Source: Paraescarpia echinospica (taxonomy: Eukaryota > Annelida > Polychaeta > Sabellida > Siboglinidae). Taken from it: a stretch of 64,000 nt of DNA. The translations under genes and the position numbers were made by a program. Position 1 is the stretch's first letter. Each line of letters starts with the position of its first letter. Positions 10,869 to 24,289 of this stretch are shown one piece after another. The notes under the pieces were generated by a model, which saw only the letters and a list, made by a program, of their open reading frames with translations, did not search any database and had not been told where the DNA came from. The DNA is taken from positions 54,916,249 to 54,980,248 of the forward strand of contig CM034541.1 of assembly GCA_020002185.1 (NCBI GenBank), in the 5' to 3' direction.

Positions 10869-13482
10869 GCATTACTTCATATATTTTCCCAATTTTGGAG
10901 ATGCAATGTGGTGTCTTAGATTAGCACACACCTCTAAATGATTTCCAGTGTGGTTGTACAAAGGTCCCAGCAGGGTGCGGATTCAGACGATCTCCACAGT
11001 CGCCCGTTCCCACACTGCTCGAATCACGTATACAGACAATGAGTCATTCTCGTCACATTACAAACTCTACATTTACATATAATTTGACCGTCTCGACTTT
11101 CCATCCATATACAATCGTATGAAATGTGCTTTTCATACGACGTATCGCTAGCCGCGTATTTAATGGGTCACTGTGTGATGTTTCGACGGGGTAATTGTGT
11201 CCGTGGATGTCGCGCAGACAGTGTCTTCTGTCCTCTGGATGCCTTTGATACGCACACCAACAAATACCTGCACGACGAGGTGTCTGTCAATGGCGTCAGT
11301 GATCTTGCTGGCCGGATATATATCTCTGTCGAAACCATCGATGATTATTTTACATATTCTGATTTGAAAGAATGCTCACTAATGAGTCTGCGAGACAACA
11401 AGTTGACTCTCTCGCTGGGAAGCAAGATCCTTTGATTTCAAAACTAAAGTTGTGGCCACGTCACTCGTCACAACACCGTTTCGAAAACCACCATGTCAAG
11501 GTACACCGGGGAAGGGGAGAAGGCGGGGGCGCCAGTAGAAAAACTGGACAAGTTAAGGATCTCGTAAAGAAAATAAATCCATCATTAAAAAGATTCCGCT
11601 ATTAAATTAAATTTATTTGTTCAAAATGCAAAATGACGGTGACGTATCAGCGAGGACGTTATTTCCTCGACTCACCGGCGAAAATGTCCCGGTGGTGCCT
11701 CCTGGTGGTGGCTGTTTTCAGCAGAGAAGATGTTAAAGAGCGAAATATATTTTAAACAGCAACATTGGGTTTATGAGCTCATAAGAATGTCAGCGAAATC
11801 CATGGTTGGCGCAAACTAACAATGACCATGGCACTCCTACGACCTTACCCGTCGATGAATGGAATGAAGCAAGGCTGCGCACCACGGTATAATTTTCTAT
11901 TCTCCTTTCCGCTGTTATACTTTTGATGTTAATATCTCCAGACGTTCCACAAACACCGCCTTGTGAAGTGCGATTTTCACTATCAGTAACATGCGACCTT
12001 TAGGAACGCACATGAACAATGTTACGATAAGATATTCAGCACACAATAATTTCGTCTTATCTTCATCGTACATATAAGCCCGGGGCGACGTTTGATATAT
12101 CTATCGACCGCCGGTGTTGCGACGCGGCCGAGCAGTTGTGGCGCTGACATCCGCTACGGTGACTAATTGTGCTTCATCATAACGACGTTGTCGTTACACC
12201 AAATTACACGTCAGTAACATCACGCGAGGTGATCCCCATCTGTCAACAATAGGAGTAATTGTGTCCCGACAAATTAAGCGGTCTCGTGCTTTTCACCCGG
12301 TTAAAAATACTTTCTATAGGCATCCATTCAACACCTTGCATGTTACACTTGCATTTCCGGTTGCCTGTTTCGCTGCTGATAACAAGGATAGTTGTTATAT
12401 TATAGCGTGGTATATATAGTCTTGAGTACCACACACAACGAAAAAGAACTTCACCGCCGCCAGACCTGTCCGTGGTATACTCTGATTCCGACGTTTTATG
12501 ATCTCACTGTGATCTCGCACATATACCTAATCGTCGGCCACTCTTTGATCTTACCTGAAGTGGAAATCTTTCTACGACCATGGTTATTGTGTAATCTCAA
12601 TGAAAAACAATAGTACATTCAGTGATGCCATTAATGCAGACTGATCCAATTCTACTTTAACCTAAATACGCTTGCAACGTTCTCACAAACTCGAAGGAAG
12701 AATGGCACACTAGGATATTTATAGAAGAGACAGAATGGATTTGGCCATACGGTACAGGAGACTCTGTCACAGTGAAGACAAGCTCGTGTTTCCTCAGCGG
12801 TCAAAGTCGACTATTCATTCATACTAACAATGCGTGAGTGTCAAAGTTATATCAGGCAGGACATAAGTAGGTGTAATACGAAACCGTACGGATATAGCCG
12901 CATTGTTCTTTTGTTGGCAATCCGAGTATTAGCCACTTAGACAAGGCCTTGTCTTTGTAGCTATATGAGTGATACATATGTCGCTTAAGGACGTGTGACA
13001 TGCAGCACTAGGCGCTTGTCAGGTCCCTGTTTGCGGCCCTACTAATGATCTGATTCATTCCAGGATATCAGAAATATAGCGCTGCTTTCTTTCCCAGTGG
13101 CGAGGATCAAAAGGAGCAACTCACAAAAAAGATAAATATGAAAATGAAAATAAGGACATTCAACAAATCCAACTTGGACTTGTTACTCGTGGTGATGATG
13201 ACACAAGCACATGCACATGCATGCGCACATGCACGCGCACATGCACGCATGTGGAAACAAAACAACAATGTTTAAAACTAAAATCTGTCCAAATATGTTC
13301 AATTGATTCCACTAAAGCAATCCCAACCTGCCCGAGTCTTCCACATATAGACAGCCAAGCCAACTGTGGTGTTGTTAACCCAACCACCCACAAAACAAAC
13401 CCGATATATCGAACGTGGTAGATAATCATGACTCTGCATGGTGAATATCGCACCACCCGGTAAAAGGTCGAAATAAACTCAC
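10869..13482. other. Inferred intron or 3' flank of the IGFBP-domain gene
   Basis: Contains a (CACATG)-type repeat at 13202-13252. I found no convincing terminal exon or AATAAA-type signal for the minus-strand gene. Open frames at 11124-11605 and 12243-12613 have no recognisable features. Confidence 0.45.
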
Positions 13483-13675
13483 CGCTGACGTCCGACAGGG
13501 GAACTTCTGTCGTGTGCAGTATTGCTTCTTCTGACAGCGGCCATATTTCTTCATACACCGGAAGTCGTCCTTCTCGCACTTGACGCAGCCGTCGTCGGGG
13601 GTCACGTGACGGCACGCACGGCATGACGTATGTTGACACTCTCCCTGACAGTGCTGTTTGCGTTCGTAGTTATCT
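13483..13675 (-). CDS. Exon 3 of the IGFBP-domain cysteine-rich gene, C-terminal Cys module
   Basis: Encodes residues 162-225 after a split Ile codon completed by its first base. The minus strand reads TTTCATTGCAG|A at the acceptor; moving it two bases gives an immediate stop, so phase fixes this border. Ten cysteines follow with spacing C-x3-C-x4-C-x2-C-x8-C-x2-C-x6-C-x6-C-x5-C-x6-C, including CQHTSCRAC, CVKCEKDDFRC and KKYGRC. The density, even spacing and basic character suggest a disulfide-rich secreted module. I do not recognise a named domain. The exon probably ends at GCG|GTGAGT (phase 0), which needs another exon at lower coordinates. If that donor is not used, the frame continues 18 codons to a stop near 13426, giving a protein of about 243 residues. 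Confidence 0.82.
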
Positions 13676-13683
13676 CTGCAATG

Positions 13684-15100
13684 AAACGTGTCGGTTGAAT
13701 AGAAAACCACGCGATTTACCATTTGAAAGAGACGGTTAATAATGGATGAGATGATCAGTTATGAAACAAGACATATAATCATTAAAAAAAGAAAAGGTAA
13801 CTGAACGACTTAAATGAAAGGCTATTAGATGACTTTGGCATTGGGTAATCTGCAAAGATAATAAGAGAACATACAGAATCACTTGGAAGTAGGTCGTGGC
13901 ACATGGATGTAGCAGATTTCGAAGATGAAGACGCGATGTACAACGACTCTTAGCGGACGAAGGCCCATTATGGTTGGAGGAAACTTGTTATGCGAGTCAC
14001 AAGATTTGACCGAACTTGAGGTATTAGCGAAGATATGGTGGTTTGGTTTGTAGAGGTTTTTGTAATGTATAGGAAGATCTGTGTGTGACACGTCAATGGC
14101 CATTACAAGATATAAATATAATCAACCAATTGTGTCTGTCTCGAACACATACGACTATCGTGACAATAACACTGGTTGCACTTTCAACATTAACTGTTTG
14201 TGGTCAACATTGTATGGTCATTTCTCGCACACAACGGACATAGCTTTGGCTTTTCTTGCCGCATTAGTAGGAGAACTGACGACCAACAGACCAGCGTGAT
14301 TGTCGGGGCACTTGCTGCATAAATGATTACTAACAAGATTGGAATCCGTTGTGCTCCAGGATATTTGGGGATAACAGTTGCGTTTGGATCGGGGTTAGGT
14401 TTCGCATACTTCACCGACATGACTGCCTCAGGCGCGGGCGTCAAAAGTACTGCATATATCATATCAAGCGCCAGAGAAACAGTCAGAACATTTATATGTC
14501 GAAGCGGAGAATACTTTGTTCGGGATATTTTGTTCTCTTAGATGACGTCAAAATGAAAATAAATCTCGTCCGTAATTAAACGATCGACCCGTGGTCACGC
14601 ATACGTGGTCATTTAATCTGTCCAGTTCGTACTCCGCACACGTATAGCGTCCGTCCCGTCGAACCGCTGTAATCAGCGGAAGGACGGCATTCGACCAAGT
14701 AGGGAAGCGTGCATATTAAACAGCACACAAACGCGGAAGCACGCAGGCATGTACCCATCCATGCACGCACACGAAGTTCCTCCGTAATCACCCAGGCGTA
14801 TCGTTTATACAAACTAAGGCATTTCTGCGCTCGCAGACAGACGCCTGTGCAGCCGTACCGTTTACAAACGTACGTAAAAAACTCTGATCCTATTTATAAG
14901 ATTATTTACACAGTAACGTTTTGTTCCGTTAAGCCGACCTGTCATAAAATATTAAATCACCAGCGGTGTACGGCACAGCATACGTGGCTAATGCAGTCTA
15001 TACATATAATCTGTACACGCACCTGCAATACGGTAAGTTGTGGTTGTTTAATGTCAATTGTATTTATTATCCTTTCTGTACACAGTTAGAATTGTATATA
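13684..15100. other. Intronic sequence without recognised features
   Basis: Several overlapping open frames (14081-14812) show no domain, signal peptide or splice support. Confidence 0.45.
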
Positions 15101-15103
15101 CAG

Positions 15104-15233
<130 letters not shown>

Positions 15234-15234
15234 G

Positions 15235-18200
15235 TAAAATGGAATACAACAAATATAACATGTACCATTTCTGAAAAAAATTTAAACCTGTAATATAATT
15301 ACGGAAAATAGCATGATATCTAAACTAGCAGTACCAGACGATAAATTCATAATAGTGTCCAACCAGTTCTTTGCCACCTCACCTTAATAATATATTTATT
15401 TATTCCATTTATTGTAAAACAGATATATACCTATACAGATGTGTCCGATACTAACATAATGTGGACCATTTCCAATACGTAACGTAGACACAAGATCTTC
15501 TCGCCCCAGCTCGACTCGGTCGGAATTTCGTCTTATCTAAAGCTATCGGATTTCGCCGTCACAAAAAAAATTGCGCTCAACCGCGCTTATCTAAATAAGC
15601 GGGGAAACGCGCCTTCGTTTCTCATTCATACATTGCTTCTGACGGCTGCTGAGTATAACCAGACATAAAATAGCAAACCCGTAACCAAACACCAGCAATA
15701 AGAGCTTCCCAGTGAAGTCGGCTTTCTGTCCCAAACCAATATCTTTTAGCTAAATAAACTTAAATCGTTTTGGTCGATTACATTTCCCAGTAAACCGGAT
15801 ATATTCTTGAAACTTTGCGCGACGGCGTACATTACCATACGTATGATAATAATACTAATAATACTAATAAATTGCTCAAAGACAGGTAATTGATAACTAC
15901 TAAAACGAGTTCAACGTAAGTTAAATGTAACTTAGACAAAAGTTTCACATAAGTTTTACATAGGTTTAACAAATAACTTACATATGTTATAATTGGTTAG
16001 GTAAATCAATAAATAGATAAACGATTAATTAAAACGTCGTTGTTGTTATTCTTACCTTACCCCAATTTATTACCTCAAGAACGGTCAATATCTGTTCGTG
16101 ATTGAGCTATGAGACCATCTCAAGAATTTGTTTTCTGTAGTTGCTTTCCAATTTCTCTGTTGATTGTAGTGCTATTGTTTCTACTGTTGAAGATATTGGT
16201 TTTTTTCCGGTTATCTATCTATATAATGTTTTAAATATCATATGTCGGATCAGCCACAGAGATGCAGGGGCTATAACGTTTTATATCAAATTGCACCTTT
16301 GTGAATTGCATGACTGCAGCTGTGATCGCATGATACAGTGGCGTGGTAATACAAATAATTGGACAAGGCCGTATAGGGTATTGGTCGTAGGAAATCGTTC
16401 CGGTTGCAATCCTATTATCTCCAATAGTCAACATTCTTTTTTAATAAGAACAATGCCAAACAAAATCATAATAGTGTGTTTGTATCGTGGAGACCTTGTA
16501 ATGCAACAAGTCTCTACATCAATACAAAACTCATCGTATGCGCACGTAATGTATACATTAAACCCCATTTGTAACCTGTTCTATTGACCTGGTATGTGTC
16601 AAATGAGACGTGATACGAAACCCTACATTCCAGTTTCCCTTGATATATTCCTGTGATTGACTGTTTCGCACAAACAACGTGAGACGTCTCGGTAACGAGG
16701 CGACCCTCCAAACTACAGAGCTCAGGGAGTCGTCTTTGACGTCACCAGTGTTTACGTTTGAATTAGCTGTATCCAGGTGATTTATGACGGCGTACAACGA
16801 TTGTGTTTACATCACATCAGATTGTATCATGTTTATCTATTATTTATGCACGTAGTCTCGTATAATTTCCTCATCTGTCGCATCCTATTATGAACAACCA
16901 ACATTGTTTTAAAATCGGCGGATTAAAAGACAAATGAGCCTTTAACAACTTTAAAAACTATAAACACATATTCATTTAAGACATGCTAATATATTAAAAG
17001 AGTCACCAACAATCAGATGTCCACAGTGCGGTCTTGTGTTATAAAAACACACAGATAAAACGGTTTAGTGTCGGAGTGCCGTTGCGGAAGCACAAGTAGA
17101 ATGACATGACATCCATATTAGGGCCTAAAGCCTTTTCTGAGCCACTTGTAGAAAGATCTTGTTTATAGAAAGGTGGTAACAATGACTTGGCAGAACCACA
17201 TGTAAAGTAAGTCGTGAAACATGGCCTAAATGATCGGAGATTTTAATCTAATTTCTTGTAGGATAAACAATGTTTCACAAAACGAGCCAAAAAACAGGAA
17301 TGTCCATCCATCCAAGCACAAGTATGTATCTAATGCTCTGGTGTGCGCAATTCTTAGGCAGAACCAGAAGTAGAGTGGTCAAATGTTGTTTCCAATGTGT
17401 TTGGAGACCCACACATCGAATGATTATATATGTCCACAATACATTTGTATATCGACAAGTACAAGTGCAAATTGGTCTGACGTCAACATGCCCTGTAGAA
17501 CACATTCTTAAGCATTCGCAATCAGACGTCTCCTAGGCGTCAAACGCCAGTGCACTAGGAAATGCCGTTCTGATATCGCGTAATATAATCATAATACATA
17601 CGCCCCGAGACGGTATAAAGAGCTCATTAAGACACAATAAATTCCTCGCATACGTTAAATACGAGCCCGTCGCCGTTGACTGAGATTAGAATAGACGCGG
17701 GGGACATTTCGCGACCTAATCGCGTTTTATGCACGGATCCAATAGCTGATTTTCTGTCAAAAACCGGGTCACAGTATTAAGATTACACGGCCAGTCTGCC
17801 GCATGGATTCGAATTTATTGGAGATACTATACAGTTCCTGCATAAAGATAAAAGTCCGACGAACTCTTAGGGGTGGTTACACAAGCCCGCAAAGTCATCA
17901 CTATTGCGGGGAATATATTGACACTGTGGCGCCACCTATCGAGTGGAACATATATTAATGCACATTGATCCTACTGTGTATATCAGAACTGGGCCACGAC
18001 GTGAGTAATGTCTTGGCAACCACCTAACATCAGTTGAATCCGGTGGTTGTTGGCTGTGGCTTTTGGAGTCGCTGTAGACTGCTCACAACCACACGTCACG
18101 CCACGTATTGGTGGTGATGGTTTGAAACAACACGAAACACTGAATGTTTTTCTTGACTTTGCTTGCCCAAACCTTCAATTGCACCCATTGTTGATATAAT

Positions 18201-18620
18201 GGAGGCGCCAAACATACCTCTAGCCCTCACCCAAAATATTGCGGGATCGACATCCGGTTCCGACGCCTGTGTAAGACAAGTGGGACTTGGCGAAATAGCC
18301 ATGATATTGAATGGTAAAGAGAAGACCGAACTTTGGTTACAATCGAGAGATGATCAATGCTCAACTACTTTGCTGAATATCCCCACCAGATTACATATAG
18401 ATGTTATCTGACGGGAACTACGCAAATACTCTGGCGATATCTGCGATTGTTACCTGCTCTACCAATGACAAAAACACCAGCCTTCGTGATACAACATAGA
18501 GATAACAACATGTCTTAATCTATAGATTTTTCGATAATGAATATAAACCTTTATGCTTTAATGTTAATTTCGTAATCATGCAGACACAATCCACATCATC
18601 ATTACACGGCAAACCATTTT
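15235..18620. other. Intronic stretch without recognised genes
   Basis: A (TAATAC)n run at 15845-15869 is the only repeat seen. The 148-codon open frame at 16141-16587 depends on a TTG start and has no recognisable domain. Confidence 0.45.
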
Positions 18621-18621
18621 G

Positions 18622-18699
18622 TTTTACATGACGTCAACCTTTATTCGTTATATGACCATGCGTGGTCATATAACGAATTAAGGTTGACGTCATGTAAAA
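18622..18699. repeat. Near-perfect 37-bp-arm hairpin
   Basis: Arms 18622-18658 and 18663-18699 match at 36 of 37 positions, with a 4-base TGCG loop. Each arm contains the 8-bp palindrome TGACGTCA (a CRE consensus) at 18629-18636 and near 18685-18692. It could be a tiny MITE remnant or a recent local inverted duplication. Confidence 0.9.
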
Positions 18700-19639
18700 A
18701 AATTGAGACCACACACATAGTCGGGGGCCAACTAGGGGGGCAGGTCCACGGGTAGTTACTATATGTTATCTTATCTTCACACACAAACACAATTGGGACC
18801 TGCCTGTCCGTCCCTTGGTCGCTAGCTCGATTTATTGTGCCGCCGGGAAGAACGCCAACTGTGGCAAGGGGACACACGAGTCCGCCTGTAGGGTTGCTTT
18901 GTAATGTTTGTGGGGGAAGATGCTTCCGGCTGAATCCGTATATCTTATTCCCACAACATTTAGAAAACACCCCGTTAACTTGCGGTGTCTTCGATTGTGT
19001 TATTCGAAAGAGATACGATTAAACATTATAAAATTATTCTTGTTTTGATTTAATAATTAATACAAATTCACATCCAAAGATATCACTTTAATGATGCCGG
19101 TTCGAAATAGTTGGCTTTGATGATTGAACGCCATTGTTAGACTACGACTCTTATCATACACGCATGCAATATGTGCTGTCGAGTACAGGGTGAAGTTATA
19201 ACGTCGTAATCAGCCGGGTCGATTATGCGGAACTCGTTTTGTTGACACTATGGCGAGGTCACCGCATACGGGTGACCTTTCGAAAAAGTGACAGGCGATC
19301 GTTTAATTAATAACGTTCCGAGATCTCCAAATGTACGCCTTTTCGCAGTACTCCTTGACATTACCGACTGCACCCGATAAACTTAAAATATACGTTTCTA
19401 GATGCAGACATTTTTGCAGTTTCGTTGTACTTATGTGTTCCTAGATCCACAAATTTACGCAGTTTCGTGATAAATAAATGAGTGCGAACGTAACCCAATG
19501 ACAGCCGAATGCGTTGCCGCAGAAGATAGACCACATCTAAAAATGACTAAAAGCTGACGTGAGCATTCCCACCCTAACCTTCGGCGGTCCCTTGCTCTAA
19601 TGATGACTCTTGCTTGTCCATGTTAACGAATATGCCCAG
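18700..19639. other. Intronic stretch
   Basis: No gene or repeat recognised. Open frames next to the hairpin (18641-19022) have no support. Confidence 0.4.
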
Positions 19640-19745
19640 TGATTCTTGTATGTAGCGCCTCTGAGCTCAGGTTTCTGGGGGTATTGGCGCTAGAGAAGTT
19701 TATTATTATTATATATTATATTTTATTATTATTATACTATATAAA
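19640..19745 (+). mobile_element. LINE 3' UTR fragment with (TTA)n tail
   Basis: tgtagcgcctctgagctcag, then ggtattggcgctagagaag and a TTATTATTAT-rich tail, align with 8385-8460. This is a second, severely truncated insertion of the same LINE family. Confidence 0.6.
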
Positions 19746-20214
19746 TATAGCATGGTACCTTCGCGACATGCGTCCAGCAGCAATCGTTCTTGACGCCTGG
19801 CGGAGTAGCACAAATGATCGGAGGCGGCCGAGGTTTTTCCCGATTATCTGTGCTTCTCCTACACCTTCAATGGTGGACGATACATTTCGCAAAGGTAACA
19901 ATTAATAGAACAATATCCTGCGACCTATGAACTGTCAACGTTTGGCTAAATTGAAGTGGAAACAAAGTTTCTTGATGTAACACCCGGCGTATTTATTATG
20001 GGTTAGGATCCATGTTCATCTACGATGTTCATCTAGGGCTCTACTAAGTATCAGTAGACGCAAGTATGACTTGTAGGATACCTTGGCGGCAAAGACACAG
20101 ACATGTGCACCAAACCGAACAAATTTCCCGACAAAAGGCTTACGCATATGTTATATTACTTCTAAATAACTGTGTTACTTGGTTCAATGCCCCAACCTCA
20201 ACGGACACATCAGT

Positions 20215-20715
20215 TTGTCTGTTTTCTACCTCTCTCAGACTGTACCATTTAACTTGAGTTATCTCGAACCTGTTTGATTTTGACCCTAGTTATTTCGGAT
20301 CTTGTTTTATTTGATTCTAGCTACCACGGACCCTGTTCCGTTTGGTTCTAGCAATGTCGAACTCTGTTCCATTTGAAACCAGCAGTCTCGAACCCTATTT
20401 TATTTGAAACCAGCAGTCTCGAACCCTGTTTCATTTGACTTTACCTGTATCCACCCCGTTCCACTTGACTTTAGCTGTCTGGAACCCTGTTCTACTTGAC
20501 TCTAGCTATATGATGTTCTGTTCCATTTCACACCTGTTGTGTGGGAACTTGCTTCATTTGACCACAGCTGTCTCGAACCCTGTGCCGTGTGACTCTAGCT
20601 ATCTCGAATCCTGTTCCATTTGACTCTGGCTGTTCGAACCCTGGTCCAATTGTCTCTAGGAGTCTCGGACCGTGTCCCATTTTGCTCAAGCTATCTCGAA
20701 CCCTGTTCCATTTGG
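20215..20715. repeat. Degenerate minisatellite of about 30 bp
   Basis: Phrases such as tcgaaccctgttccatttga and ctctagctat recur about every 27-35 bp, roughly 16 times, with many substitutions. An old array. Confidence 0.8.
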
Positions 20716-21545
20716 CGGCGTTGTCCTGGCGAGCCTGTCAGCCGTGATAACGACCCTACATGGCGACCACCTCTGGCGTGAACGGCTGTCTGCGTCACGC
20801 CCCCTAACAAAGCGGTTCGTCACAAAAACGACGGCCAATTTACGCCGGAACAATTTAGTCCTGACCTCACCGTGTACGTAGCGTGAACTCGACGGGAACT
20901 TCAAAGTGCCGCGCGATAAATCAGCGAGACTTGGCGCTGCCTCGTGCCCTATCAGGCGAACGCCCACGAGAACAAGTGAATTTATCACGATTGCTTATAG
21001 CGCTAGTGTCGAGTGTGTGTAGACAGCTCTCCGTGGGCCCGGAACAGATCACGATTTATTTTGTCTTTCGCTAACATGTTGATATTGCACGGCGCGGCGA
21101 TGTTTACTCCTGCGAAGAAAAGCTGCTACTGAGTAAGAGAAAGTCATCCTATTCTTAGTGCATAAGGCTACAGACAAAAATGAAAGACAAGTATTACATT
21201 TTGACAACAACAACAACAACAACCACAATACAGTTAATTAATAAATCGATAACATTGTTTATAAGAAATCGAGCACTATATTGATAAATTAACGCCACAC
21301 TGACAGGAAATACCATGTCATAAATTTGGAGATATATAAGGATATGAACAAAGTTACCCAGAAGATTCAAGAAAGCATTGTGCTATTTGCTGGACCTTAT
21401 TGCAGACTCAAAGATGAAATGGCACCCAAACCCATCATGCGGCCACCAAAACGACGATGGGGACAGCAGCGTCTGGGGATCTAGTGTAATAGGTAACACA
21501 GGCGACCTCACTGACCTCGACACGAGTGAGGTAACGAACATTATA
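20716..21545. other. Intronic stretch
   Basis: A short (CAA)n run at 21204-21223. No recognised gene. Confidence 0.4.
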
Positions 21546-21563
21546 ATACACACACATGCACAC

Positions 21564-21646
<83 letters not shown>

Positions 21647-21702
21647 ACACACACACACCGCACACTGCATCACACCACATACGCACGCACACACACACAC
21701 AT
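21546..21702. repeat. (CA)n microsatellite, interrupted
   Basis: About 37 CA units followed by a variant CA-rich stretch to 21702. Confidence 0.97.
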
Positions 21703-22011
21703 AATGAAATATTATACCAATAACATGTTATATATTTAGAAAGATAAGTAATGTGCAATATCCCAAGCTGAATTACAATAGAGTTCTGTTTACGCAATAA
21801 CCGAGCTAAGCTTATAGACGTTACACGATTACTTACAGGAGTCGTGTGATGTCACAGTAATAATTGGAGATGAACAACATTAAAACATATTCAATTAATT
21901 CTAACATTACTCGGCGTACTACTGAATTCCTAGTAAGTTAATTAGTTACATCAGTAAATTATGTATAAAAGGAACAGGAAGCGACCACAAGATTGACGGG
22001 GGACGGTTATA

Positions 22012-23026
22012 TAGGAGAGGAGATCCTCTTGCAGTCATCTAACACAAACAGTTACTGTTGCACAGTCCCTAGGACCGTTTAATGCCTTGGTTGTATAGGA
22101 GAGGTGCTCTTGCAGCCATCTAACACAAACAGTTACTGTTGCACAGTCCCTAGGACCGTTACTTTGAATGCCTTGGTTGTATAGGAGAGGAGGTCTTCTT
22201 GCAGCCAATCTAACACAAACAGTTACTGTTGCACAGTCCCTAGGACCATTAATTTTAATGCCTTGGTTGTATAAGAGAGGAGGTCTTCTTGCAGCCAATC
22301 TAACACAAACAGTTACTGTTGCACAGTCCCTAGGACCGTTTAATGCCTTGGTTGTATAGGAGAGGTGCTCTTGCAGCCATCTAACACAAACAGTTACTGT
22401 TGCACAGTCCCTAGGACCGTTAATTTGAATGCCTTGGTTGTATAGGAGAGGAGGTCTTCTTGCAGCCAATCTAACACAAACAGTTACTGTTGCACAGTCC
22501 CTAGGACCATTAATTTCAATGCCTTGGTTGTATAGGAGAGGAGGTCTTCTTGCAGCCAATCTAACACAAACAGTTACTGTTGCACAGTCCCTAGGACCGT
22601 TTAATGCCTTGGTTGTATAGGAGAGGTGCTCTTGCAGCCATCTAACACAAACAGTTACTGTTGCACAGTCCCTAGGACCGTTACTTTGAATGCCTTGGTT
22701 GTATAGGAGAGGAGGTCCTCTTGCAGCCAATCTAACACAAACAGTTACTGTTGCGTGGTCTCTAGGACCATTTAATGCCTTGGTTGTATAGGAGAGGAGG
22801 TCCTCTTGCAGCCATCTAACACAAACAGTTACTGTTGCGTGGTCTCTAGGACCATTTAATGCCTTGGTTGTATAGGAGAGGAGGTCCTCTTGCAGCCATC
22901 TAACACAAACAGTTACTGTTGCGTGGTCTCTAGGACCATTTAATGCCTTGGTTGTATAGGAGAGGAGGTCCTCTTGCAGCCAATCTAACACAAACAGTTA
23001 CTGTTGCGCAGTCCCTAGGACCGTTT
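22012..23026. repeat. Higher-order minisatellite: 81/90/90-bp trimer plus about 84-bp monomers
   Basis: Twelve copies of a unit containing aacacaaacagttactgttg and ccttggttgtata. Measured at the gttactg anchor, successive spacings are 81, 90, 90, 81, 90, 90, 81, 90, 84, 84, 85 bp, so a 261-bp trimer repeats and then grades into 84-bp monomers. Later copies carry gcgtggtctctagg in place of gcacagtccctagg. A 318-codon minus-strand frame (22035-22991) stays open because most spacings are multiples of three. It has no domain, signal or splice support and is probably a by-product. Confidence 0.95.
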
Positions 23027-23139
23027 CACATTTCATCCCCTGGCAGACATGTTTTCATTCCTACGCCAACTCGACTTAATTAGGAAGCATTGAACGCACC
23101 GATTACTACTAGAACACGTTCACTTCATTACATTTCCAC

Positions 23140-23280
23140 TGTACGCACTGTATACAGCGAGGTGCCCACGTATACGACAGAGTGAACTGAAGCAACGTGG
23201 AGTGAACGAAATTGCTCAAGCTTTTGAACGACAACAGGAGGATTTGAACGCAGTCATCAAGGTTGACAATCTGAGGACCG
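23140..23280 (-). mobile_element. tRNA-derived SINE, degraded copy
   Basis: gacagagtgaactgaagcaa ... gaacgaaattgctcaagctt ... caggaggatttgaacgc aligns in the same orientation with the better copy at 55680-55865. The tRNA-like head is largely lost. Orientation is minus because that copy's A and B boxes read on the minus strand. Confidence 0.55.
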
Positions 23281-23365
23281 TTTCATTACTGCTCTTGTCA
23301 GCTCATGCATGAACATCTCGACAAAAATGATGCTAGAAAATGACACACCAATATATATATATATA

Positions 23366-24012
23366 TCAACACGACGCAGATAGAGAACGTTGAAAGCTAC
23401 GTCTATGTGGGACAGCGATACAGTATCAGAGACAAAAACCAAGACAAGGAGATTCAAAGAAGAATCACCGCTGGCTGGGCAGCATAAGTCAAACACCGCG
23501 ACATCTTCAAGGGTAACTTTGGAACCTGCTTGAAGAGACAAGTCTTCAACTCGTGCGTACTTCCAGCGATCACATACGGCGCGGAAACATGGGCACTCAC
23601 CATCCAGGCAAAGAACAAGCTAGCAGCCGCACAAACAAAGATGGAAAGAAGTATGTTAAACATCACATATCGGGAGAGAAAAACAAACATCTGGGTAAGA
23701 CAGAAGACAAAGGTCTTTGAGGTGATAGAAGAAACCAGAAGACAGAATGGACCTGGGCAGGGCACATCAGCAGACTACGAGATAACCGATGGACATCGCG
23801 TATCACAACCTGGAGACCTTACGAAGGGAAACGATCTGGCGGAAGACCGGCGAGACGGTGGAGAGACGAACTAGACGAGTACTAGAAGGGCACCATCTGG
23901 CAGATGATAGCGCAAGACAGGCAGATTTGGAAACGACATGCTGAGGCCTTCGCCCAACCACGGCACACTACGGCTGCACAATGACGATGATGACGATGAT
24001 GACGATGATGAT
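23366..24012 (+). mobile_element. RTE-type LINE fragment (RT C-terminal region)
   Basis: Reads NVESYVYVGQRYS, an in-frame stop near 23484, then the hallmark CVLPAITYGAETWAL (about 23551-23595) and AAAQTKMERSMLNI, YRERKTN and VRQKTKV. Near 23745 the frame shifts, then continues WTWAGHISRLRDNRW and SGGRPARRWRDELDEY with a stop at 23881, ending RHAEAF..TTAAQ. The 3' tail is a GATGAC/GATGAT run (23981-24012), typical of RTE elements. The catalytic core is missing. It is dead and antisense to the host gene. Confidence 0.88.
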
Positions 24013-24126
24013 GAGCTCATAAGCACGATTTTGCTCCCTAAAATCGACTTCGCCACCCAACAATGCTCTGCTATAGGACTACAGAAAGCACGAGGACGCG
24101 CCACCGAGACACATTGGTTGGTGTAA

Positions 24127-24285
24127 TACGGAAATAATGTCCTCGGTGATAGCGTCGGCGCCTTTTTGCATTTCGACAAAGATCCTTAAATTTATCAAAA
24201 GATTCCATTTAATTATTGATCTTCTATATGAGCTCGGTATCTCGGTGAAACGGTCCCTTGGTGTTCTAACACTGTGCCACCACGC
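24127..24285. repeat. Diverged relative of the 3.3-kb MITE-like element
   Basis: tacggaaataatgtcctcgg and gagctcggtatctcggtgaa followed by acggtccc match the layout of 3301-3447. Weak similarity in between. Confidence 0.4.
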
Positions 24286-24289
24286 CTTA

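Noticed and set aside
16141..16587. 148-codon open frame
   Set aside because: Starts only at TTG, with no domain or signal; consistent with chance in this base composition.
22035..22991. 318-codon open frame on the minus strand
   Set aside because: Repeat-derived; no start context, domain or splice site. Kept only as a finding because of the spacing pattern.
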